A stretch of 64,000 nt of DNA, from positions 62,001-126,000 of the forward strand of contig JAMPIV010019873.1 of NCBI GenBank assembly GCA_024509875.1. Direction: 5' to 3'. Source of the stretch: Oreohelix idahoensis (taxonomy: Eukaryota > Mollusca > Gastropoda > Stylommatophora > Oreohelicidae). Position numbers and translations under genes: made by a program. The notes beneath the pieces were generated by a model. It was not told the DNA's origin. It saw only the letters and a list, made by a program, of their open reading frames with translations, and did no database searches. This document shows, in pieces, positions 53,241 to 64,000 of the stretch (its first letter is position 1; every line of letters starts with the position of its first letter).

Positions 53241-56200
53241 ATTGCTAAATTGAACTCTGTAGTATAAAAACTGCTAATGTGGTATGGTTGATGATTCACT
53301 CACTCGTAATAAAGACATTTGTGCTGTGATGTTTGAAGGCACCAAGTTCTTGAATTTTATATTGATGCAGTTGGTTTGAAAAGAGTTTTTCAAATTGTTA
53401 TAAATTGTATAGTATATTATGTTGTTCCAGTATGTTTCCAGCATGCCTGAATGTTTGTGTAAGGGTATGTGTGTGCACATGTTGTTGTAACAGGTGATGC
53501 AGTCAAAACAGTGACATTCCAATAAATTTCATGTAGGTGGACATGACAAGACTAATCATTGTTTATTACAGTTGACATTTGATTAAATCAACAGCAAAAC
53601 AGCAGCATTGATGGATGTATTAATTATTGTTGTCTCACATTTAATCCAGTCATATTCATGAAAGTATTAGCCAGTCAAGAAGCGAGGGCTGATCTGGAGG
53701 ATTAACGTATGCATTTTTAAGACCACTTGAACATGTGGTATTTATATTTTGCCATTGTCTTATCACTTAAGATTTCTTACTGAAAAATAAAACAAGTTTG
53801 AATAATTTTTATGTGGCATATCCCACATGGTTCGTGTAATCATCAATACATTGTGCTGTGATTGAGGATAGTCAACTTGCCAACATTTGAGAAAATTTAT
53901 TATCAATGCAGTATCAATAAGGTTGTTTTAAACTTACTTGCAAGTTATCATATCATTTCCCATACTTCTCTCTCTGTCTCCAATTTTTCTTTTACTTTTA
54001 AGAATGTTTGTAATTTAACCAAGTAATCATGAACAAATTGAATTATTCATTTTTGACACCTTAAAAAGGTCCCAGAACAAAAGTGGTATAATTGTTTTGC
54101 ATGACGTATTGTTCTTAAATACAGTGGACCATTTTTTAAATCTAGGTTATGGCATCAGAGCTATATCAGATATATAGGCTAAATTAATTTTTTGTTCAAC
54201 TGTGTCTTGTCAGTTGAAACCGATTTGTGTTATTTTTCTGTCTGTCTCTTGGTTACCATGTCAACTGCATGATGTTTTTCTTGTCCTTTCCATACTTGAT
54301 CACATCAACAGTACCAGTCAGGGGCAAGAGTTATTGTATTTATTTGTACATAAGAAATATTTTTTCTCATACCATATCATACTGGTGCATACTCAGATAT
54401 CACAAATAATGTTTTGGTCTTTTGTTTTTCTCCTTAACCCACAGTGGACAGCATTCACTTAAATTTGATTGTTGAACACATGTAGACACAGCTTCACTTC
54501 TGTGCCAATCATATTTGTTTCTAAGAATCACCTGTTGTATCATTAGCTCTCATTTTGCACAACATGATCTGAGATGTATTGGGTTTTAATTTAGAGAAAG
54601 GTTACATCATTTATAACTTAGTGAGTCTCTATGGTCTGTACTCACTACTTTGCTGATCACAAATATTGTTTTCTTAACCAAATTTGTGCAAACACCATTT
54701 GTATTTATTGCAGTTTAATTTATGAATATTTTTGCATCACATTTGAGTGTTCTAAAATTACGTATATTTCTAGAAAATAAATACAGTATCCTCTTTCATT
54801 TAAAGATTTTTTCCCCTTTCATTGAAAAGTTTGACCGTTAAATTAAAAAAAAATAAACAAATGTAATTTATTATGAATATTACATCTAAAACATCTAGTA
54901 GTTAAGTATTATAATATTTGTTTATTAAATGAAAATTTATTCAACTTTTAATAGAATGATGCATAAGAAAGGCACATACACTGCATGTGAGAACCCATCA
55001 ATAGAACTATGAGTTGTGTGGTAGATCAAAAACATTATAAAAAATTTTTTTTTAAAGGATTAAATGGAAAGTTAGTTCTGTGCAGCGTTACACCCAGTAC
55101 TCACGATGAAATGGTTTTTATTAAATTTTTCTGGGTTAGAAAGATCATTTAATGCGTGCCAGGTAATTGTGTCATGTCTGGTTTATTAGATTTCTGCATC
55201 AGCTGTATATATATTTAATTGCGCTTTGATCTGCGAGTGACATTTGATCACATGATGGTCTGTTTTTCCCCACTTTTACCTGTCTTTTACCATGAGAATT
55301 TACACAGATGCAAAGTTACTACAGTCATCAGTAAATATTTATCCAAAACAAAATAAATTTAAATTCCTGCATTGGTGAGGTCACTGCTTGCAGACATATT
55401 TTTATTCACTTTCTGGTAGAGATATAAACTATATTATCTTGAACTGACACTTCCTGTAATCAGTCGGTTGTGAAGAAAAGTTAAATAGTGGTGTTGTCAC
55501 TCAGCAAGCTTGCTGATACATTACCGGACCGTCGCTTTTCTCTCCATTTGCATGCCATCCTATCTCCACCACTGTGTTTAAAAAGTAAAGGACATACGAA
55601 TGTTAATTATTGGTCCAAAATTGTAGCTAGCTCAGTGATGCTGTATATGTAGATGACAAGAAAGAGAAAGTCTTATTAGCAGCATCCAGAATGGTAAATT
55701 TATGGGCACACTGAGTGTTGCATAGAAATAATGACATGTCTTTTCTCTCGAATACCGCCAGCTGCTGCTTGCTCATTTAGGTAACTTTCTGACACTGCGT
55801 GTCTGTCTGAATTTATCTGTTGTATACATGTTTATTTATTGATGGCCAGGGTCATTGATGATGCTGAAGTATTGAGATTTATAAATTTAATATATAGTTG
55901 AAAATTTATATTTATTTAGACAACTTTATGTGACTTGTCATTGTATATTTGAACATGTGAGATAATTGACTTATGGAGAGGCACAGAAATATTGGGGAGG
56001 GGGGGTGCTGGCTGTTATTATGGGAAATTATTGAATATTGAGAATTAAAACACTGGTTGATTCTCTCATTCGCTGTAGATGGACCAGGTAGCTTGCCTCA
56101 GTTCTTAAATATGATTACATTAGATATGTTTAAAATATAAAAATGATTATGAGAAATCCAGTCCTCAGGTTTTTAGTTTCTCAACAAATCTATTGAATTC

Positions 56201-56734
56201 ATGGTTGTAACATTGTGAGTTGTAAGTTCCAAGTAAGCATATGTAACTCTGATCATTAGTTCTGTCAGTTCATTCATGTTGATATGTCATGTCAAGTTTA
56301 CAGTTATTTTGTATGTTCATTACATGGTATCTTGACATAGAGATTTGTTTTAGGACAAAATGATGGAATTCAGATGCAGGCAGCACTATTTTATTGATTT
56401 TTATTGTTATGATAACATGGTACTACATGAGCAGGAGTAGTTGATGTGAGTTAATGTTGATTTTTCCATGTCTCTCCAACAATTCATGCATCAACTTTGT
56501 CTTTGGATCAGAAATTGTGTTACTGGACTCTGCAAAAGCAAGCTATTTATACTTTATTAAATACTATAACATAATCATACAACATTATCGTTTGTGGTGT
56601 GTGTTCTTTAATTTATTTCTCTTAAATTGCCTATAAATTGTAGTGTGAAGGAATGATGGATGGCACAGTGACTGAAAGATTCAAAGTCTTCAGACTGTTT
56701 GCAATGTGTATGTTTTCATTGTACAACATAAGTT

Positions 56735-56767
<33 letters not shown>

Positions 56768-56771
56768 TACA
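53241..56771. other. 3.5 kb without recognised gene or element
   Basis: AT-rich, low-complexity in places, with only short frames. It ends in an (AC)n microsatellite (about 56747-56767) next to the mariner element. It could be intergenic or a long untranslated region; nothing in it decides. Confidence 0.5.
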
Positions 56772-56950
56772 TGAGGGTTGCTCAGAAAGTAATGCCCCAC
56801 ATTTTTTTTTTTTTTTTTTTTTTTTTCTCTCATCCCAGAATAAAGATAGCAAAGTGAAAATTTACACATAGCAACACTGATTTTTCCCTCGTCCATGTGC
56901 TTAATTGCACGGTCGTCCCACAGATAGCGCCGCTGTTGTATTCTGTGAAA

Positions 56951-57903
56951 ATGACGTCTGTGTACGACACACGTTACAAACAACGAACTGTAATTAAATT
57001 CTTGGTGGCGGAGAGAGTGTGGGGAACATTCACAAACGTTTGTGTGCTGTGTATAAAAGTTTTGCAGTCGATAGGAGCACGTTGGGCGCTGGGTTCAGAG
57101 AGTTAAGGCTTCAGCGTGCCGATGCCATGAGGATCATCGCATCACAAGTCGACAATTGGCCCTACAGTTTTCAGTCAGCAATGGAAGTGCGATGGCAATG
57201 ATCGACGCTCTCGGATATTCGAAGGTGTGCGCAAGATGGGTTCTACGAAGTCTCACAACCGACCACAGACGTCAAAGGAAAACCATCTGTTCTGAATTGT
57301 TGGAGCGTTTTGAAGGGGAAGCCTTTTTGTCCCGGATCGTCACAGGTGACGAAACCTGGGCACACCATTTTGAGCCGGAGACGAAAAGGCAGTCAATGGA
57401 ATGGCATCATCCGCAATCACCATGAAAAAAGAAATTCAAGACAACTCCCTCCGCGGGAAGGTCATGATCACCGTCTTTTGGGACATTGATGGAGTGATTC
57501 TTGTGGATGTGATGCCCAGAGGTGAGACAATCAATTCGGACGCGTACATCAAAACCCTCAACAAACTCAAACAGCGCTACCGGCGAGTGCGGCCTAACAG
57601 GAATGCAGAAGACATTTTCATCCAGCACGACAATGCCCGCCCTCACACGTCTGAAAACTCAGGAGGCAATCGCCAAATTTGGATTGACTGTGCTCCCCCA
57701 TCCCCCCTATAGTCCTGATCGGGCGCCCTCCGATTTTCATCTTTTTGGGCCTCTGAAAGATGCACTGCGCGGGACAAGGTTTGAAGACGAGAGCGTGATT
57801 TGTGCAGTGAGGACATGGCTACGTGTACAGGGAAGGCATGCATGCCCTTGTTTCGCGCTGGCGTAAGGCCGTAGAAGTGGACGGCAAGTATGTGGAAAAA
57901 TAG
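56951..57903 (+). pseudogene. mariner transposase, multiple frameshifts
   Basis: Pieces in several frames: N-terminal helix-turn-helix QRTVIKFLVAE, then RRLCAV-like HKRLCAVYKSF; the linker WVLRSLTTDHRRQR; catalytic segment IVTGDETWAHHFEPETKRQS; VFWDIDGVILVDVMPRG; IQHDNARPHT with the second Asp; PYSPDRAPSDFHLFGPL with the third Asp (DD34D-type signature); and the C-terminus ending VDGKYVEK then TAG at 57901. At least four frame breaks and one stop make it inactive. Confidence 0.88.
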
Positions 57904-58132
57904 CGTGTAAAGTGTCACAGATTCTTTTGTTTGGCCCATGTGTGATCGTATAGTGATAGTAATGCTAGTGGTGGGTGAGGGCCAAAGATACTTCCCCGGA
58001 CATCATGTTAGTGTCCTGAATGCTGTGGCAATATCCCCAACATCTACATACTTGACACAGGAACCCGCATACGACAACGAAAAGATACCCGATGGAAGAC
58101 ACAGTTTGTAAAAGGTTATCAGTTATTTTATT

Positions 58133-58524
58133 ACTTAGTCGTTCCCCTTCTACCGTGAGGTGTAGAGGTTTGGAAGAGAGAGCGCCAGACTATCCTATCG
58201 GCTGTCTTCCTCCTGGCCTGGTTCCACTCTAGTCCTCGGTCCTTCAAAGATTGTCTAATGTTGTCCTCCCAGCGGACTCTGGGTCGTCCTCGGGGTCTGG
58301 ATCCTTGGCTCTTTGTTTCCCATGCTTGTTGTGGTATCCGATCTCCCATTCTGCAGACATGGCCAAACCATCTTAATTGGGACTGTTCTACTTGGGTCTG
58401 CAGGGGGTAGGATTTAAGGCCTTGACGTATCGTCTGGTTGCGTACCACGTCTCTTCTTGTTACTTCAACCATCTTCCTCAGATACCTCATTTCTGAGGTT
58501 TGGATCTGGCTTTTATGGATTGTA
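58133..58524 (-). mobile_element. LINE B, copy 2 (3' end only)
   Basis: A 392-bp minus-strand insert encoding [31 protein letters not shown] and [19 protein letters not shown], nearly identical to LINE B at 19967. The 12-bp target duplication AGTTATTTTATT lies at 58121-58132 and 58525-58536. It is inserted in the mariner element after the transposase gene. Confidence 0.93.
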
Positions 58525-59352
58525 AGTTATTTTATTTTGGTTCCATATTCACAATCTGACATGCTTCCTTCTGGCAATTAGACCCAATGTAACAAGTCCA
58601 ACAAGCTATGTTAACTATTTCTGGAAAGTTCACCCCTGGGACCCTTTTCTTAATTTGGCGTTGACCATAGTCCTTGTTTTACATTTTTTTCTTTTTCCTT
58701 GCGACCCATTCGAAATAACGCTTTTAACCTCCTTTCCTTCACGAAAAGTAAACTCACCCTATTATTTCACATTTATAGAGGTTGACCAATATGTTGCATC
58801 CTTTCCAGAAGCCCATCAGTTATAAACTGTTCAATACCATCTGGATTCCAGGTCTTTCATTTTTTTTACCTTCCTTCATTGCTTCTCGATGTTCTCCGTG
58901 TATATCACTTTTTTACGACATCCTTGCTGTCTGACGTGGTACTCTTTTTTTTTTCTTTTGAGAGTATATCTTTCCCTCGCATAGCCAACCCATTATTCTC
59001 TATTTTACGTCATGCCGAACCGTATGTCACTGCTCCTGTGACATAAAGGATACATCCAGTTATACTGTGCGTGAATTTCATACATTGTGAATAAATAGTT
59101 TCCGAGAAAAAAAATGTTGGGCAATACTTTCTGAGCAACCCTCGTATATACCTCACTCACTCTCTCTGTTCCTCTATTGCGTATGTCATTATGCATCACA
59201 TGGAAGTTTCAGAGCCGCTGATGTGTTGTCATATTGTAGTTTTTCAAATGTGTTTTATTCCTCGTTTGGCGTCAAGTTTCAACTCTTGGTTGTACCTTTT
59301 CTCAGATATGTAGATTTTTCACTCCAGTTTCATAGAGAAAATGAAGCGGCGA

Positions 59353-61554
59353 TGTTACGGTGTTATTTTAAATGACGACGTCTGCTGGGGTTAGCAGTGC
59401 GCAGATTTGGAGGTCAATAGCATTAATAGAATATGTTGATATTTTATGGACTACTGAACGCGAAATACATGCTAAAATTATGACGTGTTCGCGTTGGGAA
59501 GGTCACGCTTAGTGACTTGGTTACGTGACCCCTTTTATGCTGTCCGTCGAGCAGAGAAGTCGTGTCTTGTATTCCTTCCAATGAGAGGCTTTAGTATATA
59601 GCCATAAGTATGAATTCAATATAGAACTCAGGGTCAGTTCGGATAATAGTATGAATTATGAGATTTATATGTAAACTGAATTATGGAAGGAGAATCGAAT
59701 ATGATTCACTTTGTAGCTGTCGAGAACTCATGCGCTCATTTCTGGCTGTCTGATTACAGCAGCGCATGTATACAGCCTTGATGTTCATCTGACATATTAT
59801 TTTGACACGGACGGATACTTACTTGTATTACTTGGAATTTCTTATTATAATGAACTGTATATGAAGATTATGAAATGTTGGATGTTGTATATGTGAAAAC
59901 CGCCAATACATGTGGACTCAAACTCAAGGCTTGATATCTTCATTACGTTACGGGTTTGGTTCCGCAGCTGTTCAATGTTTATATTATCAGCACGATGAAC
60001 TCTTCATAAGAAAAATCAATTATCGTAAATTATGCAAATCAGAATTTGAAGGGACTTCTTAGATTGTCAGAGCTAACCAATAAAATAACTAACATTGAAC
60101 AAGTCAAGAGACTGACTGTAATATTCAAACAATAATGATAACCGAAAGAATCACCCGTTTCAAGTGGTGGCCAGAAGTGGTCTTGAAAGTTTTTATTCAA
60201 AAGAAAGAACCTAATAATTAGAACATTTTTCCTTACGAGCCTATATGGACATTGTTATACGGAACACCGGTGACGTCATGCTCTTGGCAACAGTCTGAAT
60301 CGTTTGCAATGCCGGCGAAAATCAATGCCCTTCAGAAATATATTTCAGCTCTAAACAACGAAGAAAACAAATTGCTACCGTCTTCATTATTACATACGAG
60401 CTCATGAGTCTGTTGGCGAAGCAGACAATGTACTAGATTACTACTAAAAGATAAGTAACTTGTTTGAGCGTTACACATTTGGTCCTATTTGTCCTGCTTA
60501 ACGCCATGTTCATTTTTACACTGCTAAATGTTAATTGTTGTTTATGTTATTTTACATGTCGTGTGATGTTGGTGCGGCGGTTCGGAATCAATGATATGGC
60601 TCTAAGGATGTCGAAATTGATTCTGAATGTTCTATAGGGCAGTTAAATATTTACATTTTTGCAGAGAACCCTATCGAAGATTCTACCGATTGGACTCTTC
60701 GTCTGCATTTGTAATTATTTGACTTCAGTGTTTTAGCTGTGAAGTCGTGTTAATAACTGGTGTATTCTCAATTGTATTCATTTGTTATTTTATTCAGTTT
60801 TGTAAAATAATGTTCGTAATCTATAATGTTATTCTGACCTTGCTATTTTTTATTTCTAATGTAATGACCGTTAATGAGTCCACTGTTATGTCACCATTTT
60901 TTGTGTACGCAGGTTCATTCTGAATTTAGTTCAACCTTGACCTTCTTACTTCCGATTATTCTGCTTGTTTTGGTATATTCATTTTTGGTCTGAAATTGTA
61001 ACTTTGTGATGTGATACTGTTTTGTAAAACCTTGTTTGATGAATTGTATTGTTTCTGTGTATTTCATACATTAATAATATGTTTATATTATGATAATTTG
61101 ATCAATAATAAGATATTAAATTGATTTAATTAAATTTTTCTAAAAGTGATATGGACTTAAGCTATATTATAAAGCTGCAGTAGTAGTCCAAGACTTTAAT
61201 AAAGCATTTTATAGATGATGAATAAGGCATAAAGTCATAACTTGATAATTGCAAGTAAATATTAAATTAAAATAATTTATTGAATTATTTTCTTGTATTC
61301 ACACAATGGATAGGTGTTGAATTGAAAAACTATATATATAATATAATAATTATTTCACTTTCATAGTACTACATTCTGACTTAGCACAAATCATTGATTG
61401 AATAACCTAATTATATAGGGATAATACCCAGCATTGTTAAATATTGATAATTAGGTGCATGATATAAATTCAGCCTCTCAAATAAATAAATAAATATAAC
61501 TATTTAGGATATATATATTAGTGGGTACATGTAATATTTTTACAAAATATTACA
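59353..61554 (+). repeat. Probable 5' LTR of a second Ty3/gypsy element (boundaries uncertain)
   Basis: A gag gene begins at 61698, so a 5' LTR must lie just upstream unless the copy is truncated. TGG at 61558-61560, three bases after ATTACA (ending 61554), is a candidate primer-binding site. TGTTACGG at 59353 is a possible start, giving 2.2 kb, similar to the 2.15-kb LTRs of the first element. The 3' LTR is outside the window, so neither boundary can be confirmed. Confidence 0.4.
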
Positions 61555-61697
61555 TATTGGTGGAACTTACAAATAAAAGTTCAAAAATATTATAATTATT
61601 TAGAGTGAGTATTCATACGTTGAGTAAGTACAATAATTACTTAGATTTTATTGTTGATTAGTTTAGATCAGTAATTACTTACAAGATTAACGTCAAG

Positions 61698-63125
61698 ATG
61701 CTTACCTTGGACCATTTTATTAAAAACGGGAAAGATTTTGGAAAAAAAGGAGAATCTTTAGAGGCATACGCAGTGGCGGAACTTGCAAAATACGAAGCAA
61801 AGATGGAAGAACTTGAAAGAAAAGAAGCAGAGAAGAAAGCGGCATTGAAGATGGAAGAAGCAGAACGTGAGAGAAAAGAAATTGAAAAGGAAAATAGATT
61901 AAGGGACATTGCTAAACAAGAGAGAGAATCAGAAAAGGAGTTAATATAGATGCGTATGGCTGAATTAAACTTAAAAGCTCAAGTAGCTGCAAATATAAAT
62001 AATAATACTGATACGCAGAATACTTCTTCATCCAACCAAAATAAGGGCAATTATTATTTCAAGCTACCACCATTCAAATTATATGTTGATGATTTATCAG
62101 CATGGCTATTACGCTTTGAGGATGTATGCAAAGTCAATAACCTTAACAAATCTGCATGGGCACTCAAACTTAAGGAATTTCTAGATGGTGAACCCACAAG
62201 TGCAGCACAAAATATTGATCCAACATTAGCTACTGACTATGATGCCATTAAGGCCTTATTATTATGTCGTTTCCACCTGAACGAAGAGGGTTGTAGATTA
62301 CGTTTTAAAAGTATTCTGCCAGATAATAGTAAAGACTTCACAGGTTTTATTGCAAACATACGCAATACCTTTAATAGATGGGTGGAACTGGCAGATGTCA
62401 ACAAATCATACGACAAGTTAGTTGATCTGATGCTGAGAGATAAAGTGTTGTCCTCTGTCAGCCAACCATTCTTCGCCTTTTTGCAAGAACGAAAACCTTC
62501 TACAATCGATGAGTTAGAAAAAATTTCAATAAATTATTGCACTGCTCATCCGAATGCGAGCATTTCTAACTCGTTAATAAGAGAACCCCTACCTGTAGCC
62601 TCTAGTATGTCATACCACAGTCATGACAAATCAAGAACACACAGCGTAGATAGAAGTCGGTTCAAAGGAAATTATGACGTTAATCTCCATAAGGGACAGA
62701 ATAACTTTAACAATAAAAATGATTTTAATAGAGGAAGACCACAAAATAGAAATTATTCACCTCAATCGAGATATAACAATGGTCAACATAACGGACATTA
62801 TAACCGTTCATATAATAACAACAATGGTAACAATTGGAATAACAATAATCATAGCTCGAGACATCGAGATAACAGTTACAATAGGGGACAACGGGATAAT
62901 TCAAATGATTATTCTCGTCATCGGTCTCATTCACGTAGACCATCACAGTTTGATCACAATGCAGGGGCGGCACTCACGGATGGTACGACCCCTACTGTTT
63001 CTGATAATAATAATCAGTCACAATCTTCGTCTTCATGTTGTGCTGTTAACTTTAATGTGGCAAATAGTTGCCAAGATTGTAATGCTATTTTTCAGAAGGC
63101 CAAAGAAACTGTGCTGAATTGTTGA
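61698..63125 (+). pseudogene. gag of the second Ty3/gypsy element, with one internal TAG
   Basis: From ATG 61698 one reading frame runs to a TGA at 63123-63125, interrupted only by TAG at 61947-61949. Before the TAG is a Glu/Lys-rich coiled coil (MEELERKEAEKKAALKMEEA). After it comes a capsid-like domain (YYFKLPPFKLYVDDLSAWLL; WALKLKEFLDGE; FTGFIANIRNTFNRWVELAD). The tail is Asn/Arg/His-rich without a CCHC knuckle (YNNNNGNNWNNNNHSSRHRD) and ends in several Cys. Its layout resembles the gag of the element at 5365, so it may belong to the same group, but pol is not seen. Confidence 0.8.
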
Positions 63126-64000
63126 CACCTTCATACAGCAGTTGGTCTTTCGGCGAACGACGGCACAGGCACCCTGATGTTCAACAGAGGATTAGTAAAT
63201 GGTACTGTGGTCTCAGTTTTAAGGGATACGGGATCAACCACTATCGGAGTTCGACAGTCACTCGTTCACCCCAGTTGTGCTACAGGGGAACACGTCAGGT
63301 GTATGACCTTCAGGGGTACTATTGAGTACTACCCCACTGCCATAGTATATGTTAGCACACCATTTTTTACAGGTAATGTCAAGGTGTGCATGTTGCAGAA
63401 TCCATCAGCTGACCTACAGTAGGACGCATCCACGGCAGTAAGGATTGCACTCTTAAAGAAATTAATGAATGGGAGAGAAAAAATTTGCAATCTTTTAGCA
63501 ACGCTAACGCTGTTGTTGCGATGGCTACACTTCATGCCAACAAAATGAATACATGTGGCACAGCAGTTTCCAACTTCACTCTGAGTACTATCCCGGAAAC
63601 TGATGAGGATGATAGATCTATTGTACAACATACTAAGGATACTCCATGTAATAAGACCAGTTCTGCACAACCCAACAAAATGAAAAGATCATTTCGAGGG
63701 AGATATACCTTTCCTCGTCAGGACACTACTGCCAATTCTGAAAATAAATGTTGGCGACAGGATCAGATTATAACTGATCCTAAGAAAACTGTTGCCGTTG
63801 TCAACATTGACAAAGATGTTACGAAGAGGAATAATATGGTGAAGATAATGTTGGAGTTAGAAGGAACAGGGATAATGAATTTAAGACAAATAAGTCTAAC
63901 GGCAAAGGTTTTACTTTGCCCAACCAAGACATGTCTACGACATGTAGGAAACCTACTACGTTTGGTAATGATAGGTATCAACCTAAGTTCAGTCAGGATG
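63126..64000 (+). pseudogene. Protease and following pol region, cut off by the window end
   Basis: Directly after the gag TGA, in the same frame, the sequence continues HLHTAVGLSANDGTGTLMFN and then VVSVLRDTGSTTIGVRQSLV, with the aspartic protease signature D-T-G. The frame reaches a TAG at 63420. A one-base shift near 63412 would continue it through KDCTLKEINEWERKN toward the window edge. The integrase or RT that would classify the element lies beyond 64000. Confidence 0.65.

Larger units (their letters stand above)
56772..59144 (+). mobile_element. mariner DNA transposon interrupted by LINE B
   Basis: Inverted ends match over about 37 bp: TGAGGGTTGCTCAGAAAGTA then a T-run on the left, CGAGGGTTGCTCAGAAAGTA then a T-run from the right. 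TA follows the right end (59145-59146); the left target base pair has changed to CA. The transposase remnant is at 56951-57903. A LINE B fragment (58133-58524) sits behind it. After removing that insert the element is nearly 2 kb, longer than a usual 1.3-kb mariner, with about 800 bp of unexplained sequence after the gene. Confidence 0.9.

Overview
This is a window of a repeat-rich animal genome, most likely an invertebrate. Two host genes are present. One has small exons spread across very long introns. Between and inside them lie many transposable elements of animal type: RTE-like LINEs, a tRNA-derived SINE, Ty3/gypsy LTR elements, and piggyBac, hAT, pogo/Tigger, mariner and CACTA-like DNA transposons. 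No prokaryotic operon, CRISPR array or rRNA was seen. The species cannot be named from the sequence.

Host gene 1, on the minus strand, is NAA20, the catalytic subunit of the NatB N-terminal acetyltransferase. Exons 1 to 4 lie at 30580-30528, 24850-24826, 24677-24587 and 2273-2144. They encode about residues 1-99 with matching splice phases; the rest lies left of the window. Intron 3 is 22.3 kb, and about 20.9 kb of it is transposon. Intron 1 carries a Tigger element and a CACTA-like element. Host gene 2, on the plus strand, is a SERTA-domain transcriptional regulator with a single coding exon (44187-45374). A possible remote 5' non-coding exon and promoter lie near 38.78-38.94 kb. The two genes are divergently arranged.

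The main structure in intron 3 is a nest. A piggyBac element (TTAA-flanked, 3273-18937) carries a SINE and is split by RTE-like LINE A sequence. That LINE is itself broken by three later insertions: a complete Ty3/gypsy element with 2.15-kb LTRs (5365-14948, target duplication ATACC), a 196-bp hAT MITE (15443-15638), and a minus-strand retroposon with a (GTTC)n tail (16297-16932). The gypsy element has integrase before reverse transcriptase, the Gmr1-type order. Its LTRs differ at only about five places, so it is the youngest layer.

Outside the nest are LINE B (19958-21261), a 3.15-kb hAT element without visible transposase (21335-24486), Tigger (25512-27858), the CACTA-like element (28471-30486), more LINE A, C, D and RNase H-type LINE fragments (31-41 kb), and two more copies of the SINE (36816 and 50393). 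Around and after the SERTA gene are a piggyBac MITE, another LINE D, hAT MITEs, and a mariner interrupted by LINE B (56772-59144). The right edge enters a second Ty3/gypsy element (gag from 61698, protease from 63126, cut off at 64000). Most elements are decayed. The SINE copies and the Gmr1-type element look recent.
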